Source: Altimarinus sp964500515 (GTDB taxonomy: Bacteria > Patescibacteriota > Gracilibacteria > BD1-5 > UBA6164). From it: DNA of 64,000 bases. Shown here one piece after another: positions 9,955 through 19,805 of this stretch. The DNA is taken from contig CAZCNE010000004.1 of assembly GCA_964500515.1 (NCBI GenBank), forward strand, positions 1-64,000. The letters run 5' to 3'. Each line of letters begins with the position of its first letter. The first letter of the stretch is position 1. The translations under genes and the position numbers were made by a program. The notes under the pieces are model-generated. The model did not search any database, was not told the origin of the DNA, and saw only the letters and a program-made list of their open reading frames with translations.

Positions 9955-10982
9955 ATGCATATTTTAGAAAAACAAATGCTCGACTTATATCATAAAAATA
10001 AAAATTATTTATCTGGTAACTCCCATATAATTATCACTAATATTAATCAGCAAATAACATCTCTTCTAAATGATTTTAATTTTTTAAAGTATATTCCAAA
10101 ATCCTATTTTAAAATACATTTTAATTTACATATTCCTAAATTAAGTATAGAAGATATTTATACTAATCTTGATAAAATTTATAACATTTCAGATATCAAC
10201 GAAGGAAAACTTAATTATGAGAATATTTCAGATATTATTATTTCTCTAAAAACAAAATTATCACTATTGTTAGAAAATTATAATAATTTTTATGGTGATA
10301 TTGATAATTCAAATTACCAATGAAGTAAAATTTGTTTTAATAATAATAAAATTTTTATTGTAAAAACAATGAGATTATTGACAAATTAAATTTTTGAGAA
10401 GTTGATCCTGAAAAATGACTTTTTATACAAAATAATTTACACTATATCTGAAAGGCAAGAAATGACACACTTTTACACCTTTGACTCACAAATTCAAAAT
10501 GAGTTATTTTATGATATTGTAGTTTTAGTGTTTTAGATAGAAATTATCCATTAGTAAGTTTTGAGAACTGATTATCAAAAGAGCAAATTATAAATATGAC
10601 GAGAGCTTTTACTATCAACAATAGTCCTTCAAATTTAATGTGATGATTATTTCATAAAAGTTATCAATATATAAAAAATAACTTCAATCAATTTGAATAT
10701 ATAATGACATATATCAATCAAAATTTATGATTTGAAGGTTCTTCTTTTAAATGAGCAAGTTATATTCCAATATGATTAAGTCCAATGCAATATTTATATG
10801 AAAATTGATTATACACAAATAGAAAATGAGTATTTGATAATACCAATATTCAAAAAAATAAATTAGAAGTTCTTCCCATTGTATTACTTGCAAGGTGAGC
10901 TAAGAAAAATAATCAAAAAAATCTTGAAACAAAAAATGAAGATATTTGTATAATATCAAAAGATAATTATTCTAAATGATAA
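9955..10982 (+). CDS. Mom-like GNAT-fold acyltransferase, one frameshift
   Basis: Two frames together give about 342 residues. The first 140 residues (ending near KIFIVK) are helical with no recognised domain. Near 10365 the frame breaks in a run of five A; six would continue smoothly as NNEIIDKLNFGEVDPEKG. The second part carries MTRAFTINNSPSNLMGG, then MTYINQNLGFEGSSFKGASY, the layout of phage Mom and related GNAT proteins (TR-A...N...S.. then SYAD..GH.G..Y.A). Mom of phage Mu modifies adenine in DNA. It is the first gene of a four-gene run with 9-12 bp gaps. The assignment is by motif pattern only and the substrate is unknown. Confidence 0.6.
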
Positions 10983-10991
10983 TAAAAAAAT

Positions 10992-11549
10992 ATGAAAAAA
11001 ATATTCATTTGATGAGTTCAGTGAGTATGAAAAACAACTATTACAAAGTTATTAACAGAAAAAAATTCTTTTCTATGAAGATTTTCTTTTTGAGACAAAA
11101 TGACTAATATTGCTAAAACTAAAATCCCTAATTATAAATGATTTCATTTACTATCTGATAAACAAAGAAAAGAAATTATACAAGAGACTAAAAATCAACT
11201 TTTTGAGATTTTAAATTGAAATAATTATACTAATCTATTGTTTGATAATCATTTTACTATTGTTAGATGAAATACAATTCAAAACACATTTGAAGATAAA
11301 GAAATTACATTTTATGATAAAATAATTTTATTATCTTCTCAAACTAATGATATTGTAGAAAGAATATTAAAAGATTGAAGAAAAGAAAGAGTTGATTTTG
11401 CAAAAAACTATGATTTTATTGAAAAACATCAAAATCTAGAAATTGCAAGAGCTAAATTTTTAAGCAATAAATATAATATCATAATTTTAGAAATTTTAAA
11501 TATTAATTTAACTAACACAATAAAACAAATTGAAAAATTTATTTATTAA
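10992..11549 (+). CDS. P-loop nucleotide kinase, archaeal adenylate kinase-like
   Basis: A 185-residue protein with Walker A GGVQGVGKTT at residues 7-16. The following pattern, FSFGDKMTNIAK near 32, a polar helix with DKQRKEII, LLFDNHFTIV near 83, then an R-rich lid (RILKDGRKERVDF) and a C-terminal EIARAKFLSNKYN helix, parallels archaeal AdkA adenylate kinases rather than bacterial Adk. It probably phosphorylates a nucleoside monophosphate, or possibly a base or nucleotide in the pathway of its neighbours. It starts 9 bp after the Mom-like gene and is followed closely by the glycosylase. Confidence 0.7.
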
Positions 11550-11561
11550 TAATAATTTAAA

Positions 11562-12347
11562 ATGAATATTCCTAATCCTTATATAATTAATTCTGATGAA
11601 ACAAGTAAAAAAATAATTATTGAAAATAAAAATATTTCATTAACAAACATATGAAATATATTAATTAATGTTTGATTAATTTTATCAGATGAATTTTCTT
11701 TTGTAGAAAATCAAACTTATCCAAGGCCTTCACACCCAATAGAAGATTTAAGAAAAGATGTGTTATATACAATATGTTCTATTATAATATCACTTAGAAC
11801 TACACTTGAAAATGAAAAAATTGCATCAAACAAATTAATTAAAAACTATCCAAATATTCAAGATTTAAAACAAGCTAAGAAAGATGATCTAGCAGAAATA
11901 ATAAAAGTTGCATGAATGCAAAATACTAAAGCTGAAAAAATAATACAGATTTTAAAGATGAATATAAATTTTGAAGAAATAAAAAAACTAAATCAAAAAG
12001 AAATAACAGAAATTTTATTAAAACTACCTTGAGTATGACAAAAAACAACAGATTGTATATTATTATTATGATTAGATTTACCATCTTTTGTAATTGATAT
12101 AAATGTTTTTAGAGTTATTAAAAGATTATTCGACATTAATCCTGAAAATCTTGATTACACTAAAAACAATCAAATTGTTGAAGTAAAAGAACTATTAGAA
12201 AATAATTTACCTAACAATACCAAATTATTTCAAATTTTACATACATATTATTTATTACATTGAAAACACATCTGTAAATCTAAACCAGAATGTTCAAAAT
12301 GCAAACTAAACAACAAATGTATGTATTATAAAAACTTAAAATTTTAA
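11562..12347 (+). CDS. Endonuclease III-like DNA glycosylase with Fe-S loop
   Basis: A 261-residue HhH-GPD protein. The helix-hairpin-helix LKLPGVGQKTTDCILLLG carries the lyase lysine (GVGxK), and VIDINVFRVIKR carries the catalytic aspartate, so glycosylase/AP-lyase chemistry looks intact. A C-terminal cysteine loop (C-x5-C-x2-C-x5-C, ending NNKCMYY) resembles the [4Fe-4S] loop of endonuclease III, whose first spacing is usually six. The N-terminal 60 residues extend beyond the core. It removes damaged or modified bases from DNA; the target is unknown. It is the third gene of the cassette. Confidence 0.85.
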
Positions 12348-12358
12348 TCACATTTATT

Positions 12359-12979
12359 ATGAAAACTATTTATTTTTGCTCTACAAATAATTGAAAAAAA
12401 CTAAAATTACAAAAAGATATTTTTCAATATAGTAAAAATATATCATTAAAAATTGTTGATTTTGAAGTTAATGAAATACAAGATATTGATTGTGAAATTG
12501 TTTCAAAAAATAAGGTTAAAGAAGTTTATAAAAAGATAAGTAAACCTTGTATTAGTATAGATTCATGACTTTATATATCATCATTAAACAATTTTCCATG
12601 AAGTTATATAAAAATTGTTCTAGAGACTATATGAATAAAATGAATTGTAGATTTAATACAAAATAAATCTGATAAACAATTTAAAATTCTTAACTGTTTA
12701 TCATATTATAATTGAGTGGATTTAAAACAATTCACTGAAACAATTTACTGAACTTTATCAAATAAAATTTATACTAAGATCAATAATGATTATGCATGGT
12801 CTGATTTGTATAAAATTATTATTCCTAGTTGATATAATATGACTCTTGCTGAAATGACAAATGATATATATTTAGAATGGGATAAGAATAAAATAGTAAA
12901 TTGAATGACTAAACAATTTATTAAATGGTTTGAAAGTGGTAAAAATTTTCCTAAACAAAAAATGTGTGAAAAAATATAG
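12359..12979 (+). CDS. HAM1/RdgB-like nucleoside-triphosphate pyrophosphatase
   Basis: A 206-residue protein. The N-terminal strand YFCSTNNGKKLKLQ matches the substrate loop of inosine/xanthosine triphosphatases, and SIDSGLYISSLNNFPGSYIK matches their central block (D-SGL-V-AL-N-PG). These enzymes hydrolyse non-canonical NTPs to NMPs to keep them out of DNA and RNA. The middle is more divergent than in ordinary RdgB, so the base preference may differ. It is the last cassette gene; the convergent ridA gene lies 64 bp beyond. Confidence 0.8.
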
Positions 12980-13042
12980 TTAAAAATTATTGAAAGAAAT
13001 ATATATGTAGAATTATATGAAGTAAAAAAGAAAATCTTCTAC

Positions 13043-13399
13043 TTAAAAACTTGCTATAACTTCTATCTCAATTTTAGCTCAAGCTGGAAGTTTAGAAACT
13101 TCTACTGTACTTCTTGCTGGTCTTCAAACAAAATATTCTCCATAAATTTCATTTACTCTTCAGAAATTATCTATATCTTCCAAAAAAATAGTAGTTTTTA
13201 CTACATTTGTGAGATCGAGATTATTTTCACTAAGCATTCATTTTATATTTTTGATAATTTGAATAGTTTCTTCCTCGATTCAACCTTCTACTAACTTCCC
13301 ACTTTCCGGATCAAGACCAATTTGTCCACTACAAAAAAGTAAATTTCAAGTTTTTATAAATGGTGAATATGGTCAAATTGCTTTTGGATAATTTCACAT
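13043..13399 (-). CDS. ridA: RidA-family enamine/imine deaminase
   Basis: A 118-residue YjgF/RidA protein. It shows the usual order: GPYSPFIKTGNLLFCSGQIG near the N terminus, NIKGMLSENNLDLTNVVKTT in the middle and GRPARSTVEVSKLP with the conserved arginine near residue 93. RidA hydrolyses reactive enamine intermediates such as 2-aminoacrylate and the product of threonine dehydratase. The ilvA-like gene lies about 220 bp upstream on the same strand, which fits that role. Confidence 0.93.
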
Positions 13400-13617
13400 A
13401 ATTTTTTAGATTAAAAGAATAAAAGTACAAAAGTTAAAAGGTATAAAAGAAAAAATAAACAAATTATATATTTAAAAATAAGTAAAGATCATTGTCTAAA
13501 ACTAGAATTATTTACAAATTTATATATTTTCTTCTGATGAAATGTTTTTCAATAAAATTTTTCAGAATTTTACTTTTTTAATTTGTTAATTTATAATATG
13601 CTAATCTATTAATTTCC

Positions 13618-14892
13618 CTAAACTAACAAATTAAAATACAAATCATCATTTGTAACATCATTGTACTTAAATCACATTTTTGTCATTTTACCTTCTATAT
13701 TTTTCCAATTATTTTTGTTATCTGTTTTTATACCTATAAAAACTGGAGCAGTTGCTTTTGCAGATTTTTTTAAATATTCAAATCTTTCTATATCATCTCA
13801 ATCTCACAGACAATTCAAAAATTCTTTCAAGGCTCAAGGTCTTTGAGGAAAATTAATTAAAAAATATTTTTTAAGTCATTCAAATTTTAAACTTCTTTCT
13901 TTTAATTCTGGAAGTCTTTCAAAATCAAAATTTCATCATGAAATAATTAAAACTACAGTTTTCCCTTTAATTCTATCTTTTAAATTCTTTAAAGCATCTG
14001 TTGATAAAGCTCAAGCTGGTTCAGTTACTATTCAATCTTCTTTTAAATATTCCAAAATACTTGAACAAACTCTATTTTCTGGACAAGAAATAATTTCAAG
14101 TCAGTATTTATTACAAATTTCATAATTTAAATCTCACACTCTTCAAACAGCTGCTCAATCAACAAAAACATCTATATAACTTAATGTGGAATTTTCTCAA
14201 CATTCTATAGATTTTTTCATACTACAAGCTCAAAGCGGTTCTGATCAAATTATTTTTGTTTTCTTTTTTTGTAATTCACTAACACTAATTAAACCTGAAA
14301 TTACTCATCATCATCAAACAGGACAAACTATAAAATCTGGCTCAGTTTGTCAACTTTTTAATCTTTTTTCTTCAAATTGTTTATAAATTTCAAGTCAAAT
14401 TGTAGCTTGTCAAATAATTATCCTTTCATCATCAAAAGGATGGATAAATACAGCTTTATTTTTCTTTTCAAATTCTTTTGCATTTTTTAGAGCTTCATCA
14501 AAATTATCTCAAATCAAAACTACATCAAGATATTTTCATCAAAATTGTTTTGTTTTATAAACTTTTTGTTCTGGTGTTGTTAAAGGCATAAAAACTGTTC
14601 CTTTTATCTTTAGTTTATTACAACTAAAAGCAAAACCTTGAGCATGATTTCAAGCACTAGCACATACTACTCATCTTTTTTTTTCTTTATCTGTTAAAGA
14701 ATTTATAGTATAATAAGCTCACCTGATTTTATAAGATCTTACAACATTTAAATCTTCTCTTTTTAAAAATATTTCAGCATCATATTTTTTACTCAATCTT
14801 TGAGAATAAACAAGTGGTGTTGTAGGAATAATTTCTCAAAATAATTCTTTTGCTAGAAGTATTTTTTCTAGACTTATTTTTTTGTTTTTCAT
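13618..14892 (-). CDS. ilvA: Threonine ammonia-lyase (threonine dehydratase)
   Basis: A 424-residue PLP enzyme that deaminates threonine to 2-oxobutanoate. The Schiff-base lysine is in VRSYKIRGAYY near residue 54, the phosphate-binding loop is VGGGGVISGLISV near 180, and ASAGNHAQGFA is present. The C-terminal 85 residues (FLINFPQRPGALKEFLNCL onward) form a single ACT-like regulatory domain, as in short biosynthetic IlvA. No other isoleucine-pathway gene is visible, so its metabolic purpose in this reduced genome is open; detoxification or catabolism is possible. A serine/threonine dehydratase of similar build is the main alternative. Confidence 0.9.
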
Positions 14893-14901
14893 ATTTCAAG
14901 A

Positions 14902-15495
14902 TTATATTGGTAATTTCATATTATTTTTATCATCTAATTCTTCCAATTTTTCATCTTCAGATTCATTTATATAGATTTTATTAATCTTTTTGCGAAAATC
15001 TTTTCTCATAAGAAATCATCAAAAAGTAATAAAAATTCAAGCACAAATTTCAAGTATAACTCATGGTCCTATAATCAAATCTGAAGAAAATCTTTGTAAT
15101 CAATTTATAAAATTTAAAACATTTATTGAAGAAATAATAATAAAAATACCTCATAAAATAACAAAAGTGTAATCTTTTATATGAGAATCCAAACTAAGTT
15201 TTATTTTATCCTTACTCCTTTTTGATAAAACTAAAAATAATAAAATAATATGGACAATAGTCAACGGGATTCATGTTCTTCAAACTATATCGGAAAATGA
15301 ATTTGATATATTTTGAGAATTGGTTGATGTTGAGCTAACCCAATAAAAGAATAAAGCAACAAATCAAACCAAAACTGAAAATACTACAATTTTTTTTGCT
15401 ACTGTTAAATTTAATGATTTAAGCTTAAATGTATCAAATAAACCCAATAAATTTCTTTTTAACTTTCTGTTTTTTGCTCTTTCTCTATATTCCAT
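14902..15495 (-). CDS. Four-helix membrane protein, unknown
   Basis: A 197-residue protein starting MEYRERAKNRKLKRN, a basic cytosolic end. Four likely membrane helices lie near residues 33-55, 72-92, 107-128 and 138-162, and the tail is acidic and charged (NESEDEKLEELDDKN). I do not recognise the family. It is 9 bp upstream of ilvA on the same strand and may be in its operon, which could hint at an amino-acid-related membrane role, but this is only context. Confidence 0.7.
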
Positions 15496-15580
15496 AATAA
15501 AATATAAAAAATAAAATTCTGTTTACTAAGTAAAAAATATTTTTATAATAATAAAAATATTATATTTAGTATAATCATAA

Positions 15581-15838
15581 ATGAATAAAAATAAAATTAA
15601 AATAGAAAATAAGTTTTTTGATTTGATTTGATTTATATATAGTTTTTTTTATAGTTCTTTTAAAAGTGTTATCTTGTTTTTTTCTAGAAAAAATGATAAA
15701 ATTAAAAGTATGTTTTTTGATTTTGTAGATTTTATTTTTAGACAATGGCCAAAAAATTTTTGGAAAAAACCAAATTTATATAAGCTTGGAAGATTTATAA
15801 AAGATTTGATAGATAATTTATTTTATAAAATTAAATAA
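15581..15838 (+). CDS. Small basic protein preceding the prepilin genes
   Basis: An 85-residue protein, aromatic and lysine-rich, with a weakly hydrophobic stretch near residues 10-35 (FDLIGFIYSFFYSSFKSVIL) and a basic C terminus. Family unknown. Its stop overlaps the start of the following prepilin gene (TAATG), so it is the first gene of that operon and may assist pilus assembly at the membrane. Confidence 0.55.
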
Positions 15839-16998
15839 TGTTAATAATTTCTTGAAAAAAAGCATTTTCTTTAATTGAAGTTCTTGTATCTATTTTAGTA
15901 TTTTCAATGATTATTATTGCATGATTTTATGCTTTTTCTGCCATATCTATCTGAAAAATTAAAATTATCTGAGATACTGACATAGAAAAAGAATCGTATT
16001 TCTTTTCAGAAAAACTTTTTCAAGAAATAAAAAATGGTTGAACAATTGATTATGAAGAATATTTTAATAGAAAAGTGGTAAACTCTACATGAACAAATCT
16101 ATATCAAAGTGGTCATTATTTTAAAAATACTTGATTTTGAAATTATGGAATGAATTGAGATATTTGAAAAGATAATTATTGAAATTGATTTTATTATTGC
16201 AGAAGTTATAGTACTGATATTTTTTTAAAAGACAACTGATGTTGGAATGATGAACGTTTAAACTCGCCCGATTGATTGATTTGAAATAATTGAATAAATT
16301 ATTCTTGAATTCCTCAAAGATATTTGCAACATAAATTACAATATGTCGATTATAACGAAAGTAAAAATGAAAATTGGTGAGATATCAATGGCGATTGAAG
16401 GATAGTTTGAGATGCTGATGATAATAATGTTAGAAATTGACCTGAAGCTTTTTCGAGTTCTTGAGAAGTACAAGAACTTTATTTGATTTGATGAAATAAG
16501 AAAAATAGAACTTTATTTAGATGGAAAGTAATTGAAGACCCAAATAAACCTGATTGAGCAACTTGTGATTTTTGAAATGGAAAAAATCCAACTTGATCTG
16601 GTTGTTTGTGAACAATAGAATTTTTAAAGCTTGTTTGAAAAGATCGGTGAATAAATCATGACAAATTATCAACTTGAGCTTATGATTGAATAATTGATAC
16701 TTGGATAATTGATCCAAACTTTGCTTGAAATCAAGATATAATTGCTTGAACAAACAATGACTATCGGGTTTCACTTTTTTCTAATTGAATAAATGTAAAA
16801 GATGTAAAATTTTTTATCTATCCAAATAAAGATTTTAGTTTAGAGATTTTAGATGGTCTTTTTGATATTTCTCCGTATCTAAGAATTAAATATACAATAA
16901 CAGCTAGTCGGGATAAAAGAAAATGAATAAAATGAAAAATTCCTGAATTAGATTTTACATCTACGATAAATTTAAGTGATTTATTTAGTAAAAAATAA
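15838..16998 (+). CDS. Prepilin-like protein (PilV/PilW type)
   Basis: A 386-residue protein with a type III signal: a short basic leader (ISGKK) then AFSLIEVLVSILVFSMIIIA, with the glutamate at position +5 of the processed form. The pilin helix is followed by a large, Gly/Asn/Asp-rich globular part, including the DxDxD-like DINGDGRIVGDADDN near residue 185 that could bind calcium. Length and build fit a minor pilin or pseudopilin of a type IV pilus. It is coupled to the gene before and followed 2 bp later by another pilin-like gene. Confidence 0.8.
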
Positions 16999-17000
16999 TA

Positions 17001-17906
17001 ATGAAAAAAAATAATAAAAAAGCGTTTTCTTTGATATTATCAATATTTATGGTTTTTATTTGCACTTTACTAGCTCTATATTTACTTGAATATATTATTC
17101 CTTTTTTAAAAAATACTAAATGAATGGAAAATTGAGTAAAAGCGTATTATCAAGCTTATAATTGAATAGAAAATGCTTTACTTGAAAAAAAATGAAATAA
17201 TGTATATTATGAAAATTCAAGAAATTTCTGACAATGACCAAGTGATTATAGTTTTGAAATTTTATCAACATGATCAAGTATCCCTTCTGCTTGAGAATGA
17301 AATAGTGATTTTGATAAAGATTACAATACTATTTCCTTAACAGATCCTGTTCAATTACTTTTAACAAATGGAATAAACTGGAATGATGTAAAATTTTATT
17401 TTAAAGTTCCAAAGTTTAATGATAATAACGAGAATGATATAGTTTTTTTTAATTCTTGAACTTACAATGTTGTAAACTGGCAATTATCTTCACCTGATGA
17501 TACTTTGTATGCATCATGAGCTCAAATAGTAAAATGAAACCAAATTAGTTCTTCATTAAATTCTAATCCTAACGGATTGTGGTTATCTCTAAATGAATGG
17601 TATATATACAAAGAAACTTGAGAAAAAGATAATAAAAATTTTGATGATTTTTATGTAAATAACTGTAGTGGTCCTAATTCTGGTTGTACTTTAAAATTAT
17701 CAATTATAAACGAACTAAAAACAGACTCTTGAGGAAAAATCCCTTTTTTAGAATACAAAGCTACTTGATTTAATCCAAAAAAAATTGCAAATTATTTTAC
17801 AATTATAAAATCATCTTGAAAATCATTTTGATACAAAAGATCGCTAAAAATATATATTCCACAACAAACTACTTCGTCAGCATTTGATTTCACAATATTT
17901 CAATAA
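17001..17906 (+). CDS. PilX-like minor pilin / membrane-anchored protein
   Basis: A 301-residue protein with a basic leader (KKNNKK) before AFSLILSIFMVFICTLLALY. The pilin-type glutamate at +5 is absent (leucine instead), as in PilX/GspK-like subunits. The rest is an extracellular domain rich in Asn and Ser with one pair of cysteines (NNCSGPNSGC). It follows the PilV/W-like gene within 2 bp, so both should be made together and may form the tip complex. Confidence 0.7.
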
Positions 17907-17916
17907 TAAGATTATT

Positions 17917-18807
17917 TTATTTTTCATATTTTTTAAACCAGGTATATTGTCTTTTTGCATAATTTCTTGTATTTTGTTGAATTTGTTTTATAGCTTCATC
18001 TAAACTTATATTTTTTTCTAGATAAGAAATAATTTCCTTATATCAAATAGTTTTTAATCAAAAATCTGTTTTTTTATATCACATTTTAAGCAAGTTTTGA
18101 ACTTCATTAACAAGTCAAGATTCTATCATTATGTGTACTCTTTTATTGATTCTTTCATAAAGTTCTTCCCTTGTTCAAGAAAAAGGATTTATAAAAAAAG
18201 TATCATATTTTAATTTTTTTTCTTTTATGAATTTTGTTTTTTCTATTCCTGTCATAGTTTTTACTTCAATAGCTCTAATAACATAGCTTAAATTATTTGG
18301 GTGAAGATTTTTTGCATAACAAGGGTCTATTTTTTTCAATTTTTCATAAACATATTGATTTCAATATTTTTTTGCTTCATTTTCAAGTTTTTCTCTAAGT
18401 TCCTTGTTTGGTGGAACTTTTGGAATAAAAAAATCGTAAATCAAACTATCTATATAAAGACCAGTTCAACCACAAATAATTGGTATTTTTCAAGATTTCC
18501 ATAAATTTAAAATAATTTTATCTGATTTATTTTTAAATTCTCAAACGCTATAATGTTCATCGGGATTTACAATATCAATCATATGATGAGGAATTCAATC
18601 CATTTCATCTTTTGTAATTTTTGCTGTTCATATGTCCATATATCTAAAAATCTGTCTTGAATCACTAGAAATAATTTCTGTATTTAGTCTTTTTGCTATA
18701 TCTATACTAATTGCTGTTTTTCATGAAGCTGTTGGGCCATAAATTACTATTAATTTTTGTTCTAAATTTTTATTTAAAAATTTTTTAAATTCTATTTCTT
18801 TAAACAT
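17917..18807 (-). CDS. miaA: tRNA dimethylallyltransferase
   Basis: A 296-residue enzyme that adds a dimethylallyl group to adenosine 37 of tRNAs reading codons starting with U. The P-loop is YGPTASGKTAIS near residue 22, followed by EIISSDSRQIFRYMDIGTAK (family signature) and PIICGGTGLYIDSLIYDF near 110. The C terminus keeps the RNYAKRQYTWFKK motif. It faces the prepilin operon with 10 bp between stops. Confidence 0.96.
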
Positions 18808-18942
18808 ATTTTTTATATAAATACTAGAAAACTTTATTTATTTTTTATTTTTTTACAAATAATAAATATTTTATTTGACAAAATATACTTTTTTAATAAT
18901 ATATCTTTTGCTAAAATAGTTTTAGTAATTTTTATTATACTT

Positions 18943-19018
18943 GCCACTTTAGCTCAGTTGGTAGAGCATTCGCCTTGTAAGCGAACGGTCGTCGGTTCAA
19001 ATCCGACAAGTGGCTCCA
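18943..19018 (+). tRNA. tRNA-Thr (UGU)
   Basis: A 76-nt cloverleaf including an encoded CCA. The acceptor GCCACTT pairs with AAGTGGC, the anticodon stem TTCGC/GCGAA encloses CTTGTAA (anticodon TGT), and the T arm is GTCGG-TTCAAAT-CCGAC. Confidence 0.96.
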
Positions 19019-19030
19019 TTAAAAAGAAAA

Positions 19031-19100
19031 TAGGGGTTAGTGATTAGTGCTTAAGTTTAAAGGTTTTTCCTAAAACCTATGCCCTAATTCTAATCCCTAA
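19031..19100. repeat. Imperfect palindrome between tRNA genes (REP-like)
   Basis: TAGGGGTTAGTGATTAGTGC (19031-19050) nearly pairs with GCCCTAATTCTAATCCCTA (19081-19099). Inside is a perfect small hairpin, AGGTTTT-TCCT-AAAACCT. The arms are richer in G and C than the surroundings. It lacks a T run, so it is not a simple terminator; it may be a REP/MITE-like element or a processing signal between the tRNAs. Confidence 0.5.
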
Positions 19101-19103
19101 TTT

Positions 19104-19188
19104 GGGTAGGTTCCAGAGCGGTCAAATGGGACGGACTGTAAATCCGTTGGCTATGCCTTCGAGTGTTCAAATCACTCCCTGCCCACCA
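19104..19188 (+). tRNA. tRNA-Tyr (GUA)
   Basis: An 85-nt tRNA with a long variable arm and encoded CCA. Acceptor GGGTAGG/CCTGCCC (one G-U pair), anticodon stem ACGGA/TCCGT around CTGTAAA (anticodon GTA), T arm GAGTG-TTCAAAT-CACTC. Confidence 0.95.
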
Positions 19189-19289
19189 TTAAAATAGTAA
19201 TCTAATAATTAAATGTAAGTATTAAGACAAATAATGAGAATTTATATTTCATACTTAATACTTATTTACTTTTTTTACTTAATATTAAA

Positions 19290-19374
19290 GCCCAGGTGAT
19301 GAAATGGTAGACATGTTGGTCTTAGAAACCAATGCTGTAATGGCGTGAGAGTTCGAGTCTCTCCCTGGGCACCA
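19290..19374 (+). tRNA. tRNA-Leu (UAG)
   Basis: An 85-nt class II tRNA with encoded CCA. Acceptor GCCCAGG/CCTGGGC, anticodon stem TTGGT/ACCAA around CTTAGAA (anticodon TAG), a long variable arm and T arm GAGAG-TTCGAGT-CTCTC. Confidence 0.95.
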
Positions 19375-19424
19375 AACTTTACATTTTTGTCTCGTACTTG
19401 GCGGACAAATTAAAAATATTTATT

Positions 19425-19640
19425 ATGAAAGCAAAAATACATCCAAATGTAAATGAAATAACTATAACTTGCTCTTGTTGAGCAAAATTTGCAGTAAAAT
19501 CTACTTTAAAAGAAGATACAAGAATAGAAGTTTGTTCTAATTGCCATCCTTTCTATACTTGAGAACAAAGAATCTTGAAAACTTGAGCTGTTGATAAATT
19601 CTATGCTAGAATGAAAAAAACAGAAAAATTACAAAAATAA
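19425..19640 (+). CDS. rpmE: Ribosomal protein L31
   Basis: A 71-residue large-subunit protein. The start MKAKIHPNVNEITITCSCG and the block VCSNCHPFYTGEQ match the zinc-binding form of L31, with four cysteines in place (CxC...CxxC). It is followed by its own terminator, so it is probably transcribed with the tRNA genes or alone. Confidence 0.95.
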
Positions 19641-19656
19641 AATAATTATTTATAGA

Positions 19657-19690
19657 GGCTTTACTTATCAAATTAGTGAAGTCTTTTTTC
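19657..19690 (+). terminator. Terminator after rpmE
   Basis: GGCTTTACT pairs with AGTGAAGTC (two wobble pairs) across an AT loop, followed by a run of six T. Confidence 0.7.
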
Positions 19691-19805
19691 TTGCCTTTTT
19701 GAAGTTTATAAATATATTTAATAAAAAATTATTGATTAGCAAATTACAAATTAAAAAATTAAATTTGTTAGTCTGTTAATTTGTTAATTTTTTAATTTAT
19801 TTTTT

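Noticed and set aside
13400..13617. Regulatory RNA upstream of ridA
   Set aside because: The 218-bp gap is A/T-rich with no clear hairpin, T-box or riboswitch features.
14186..14386. Plus-strand open frame over ilvA
   Set aside because: It is the reverse of the well-supported ilvA coding sequence.
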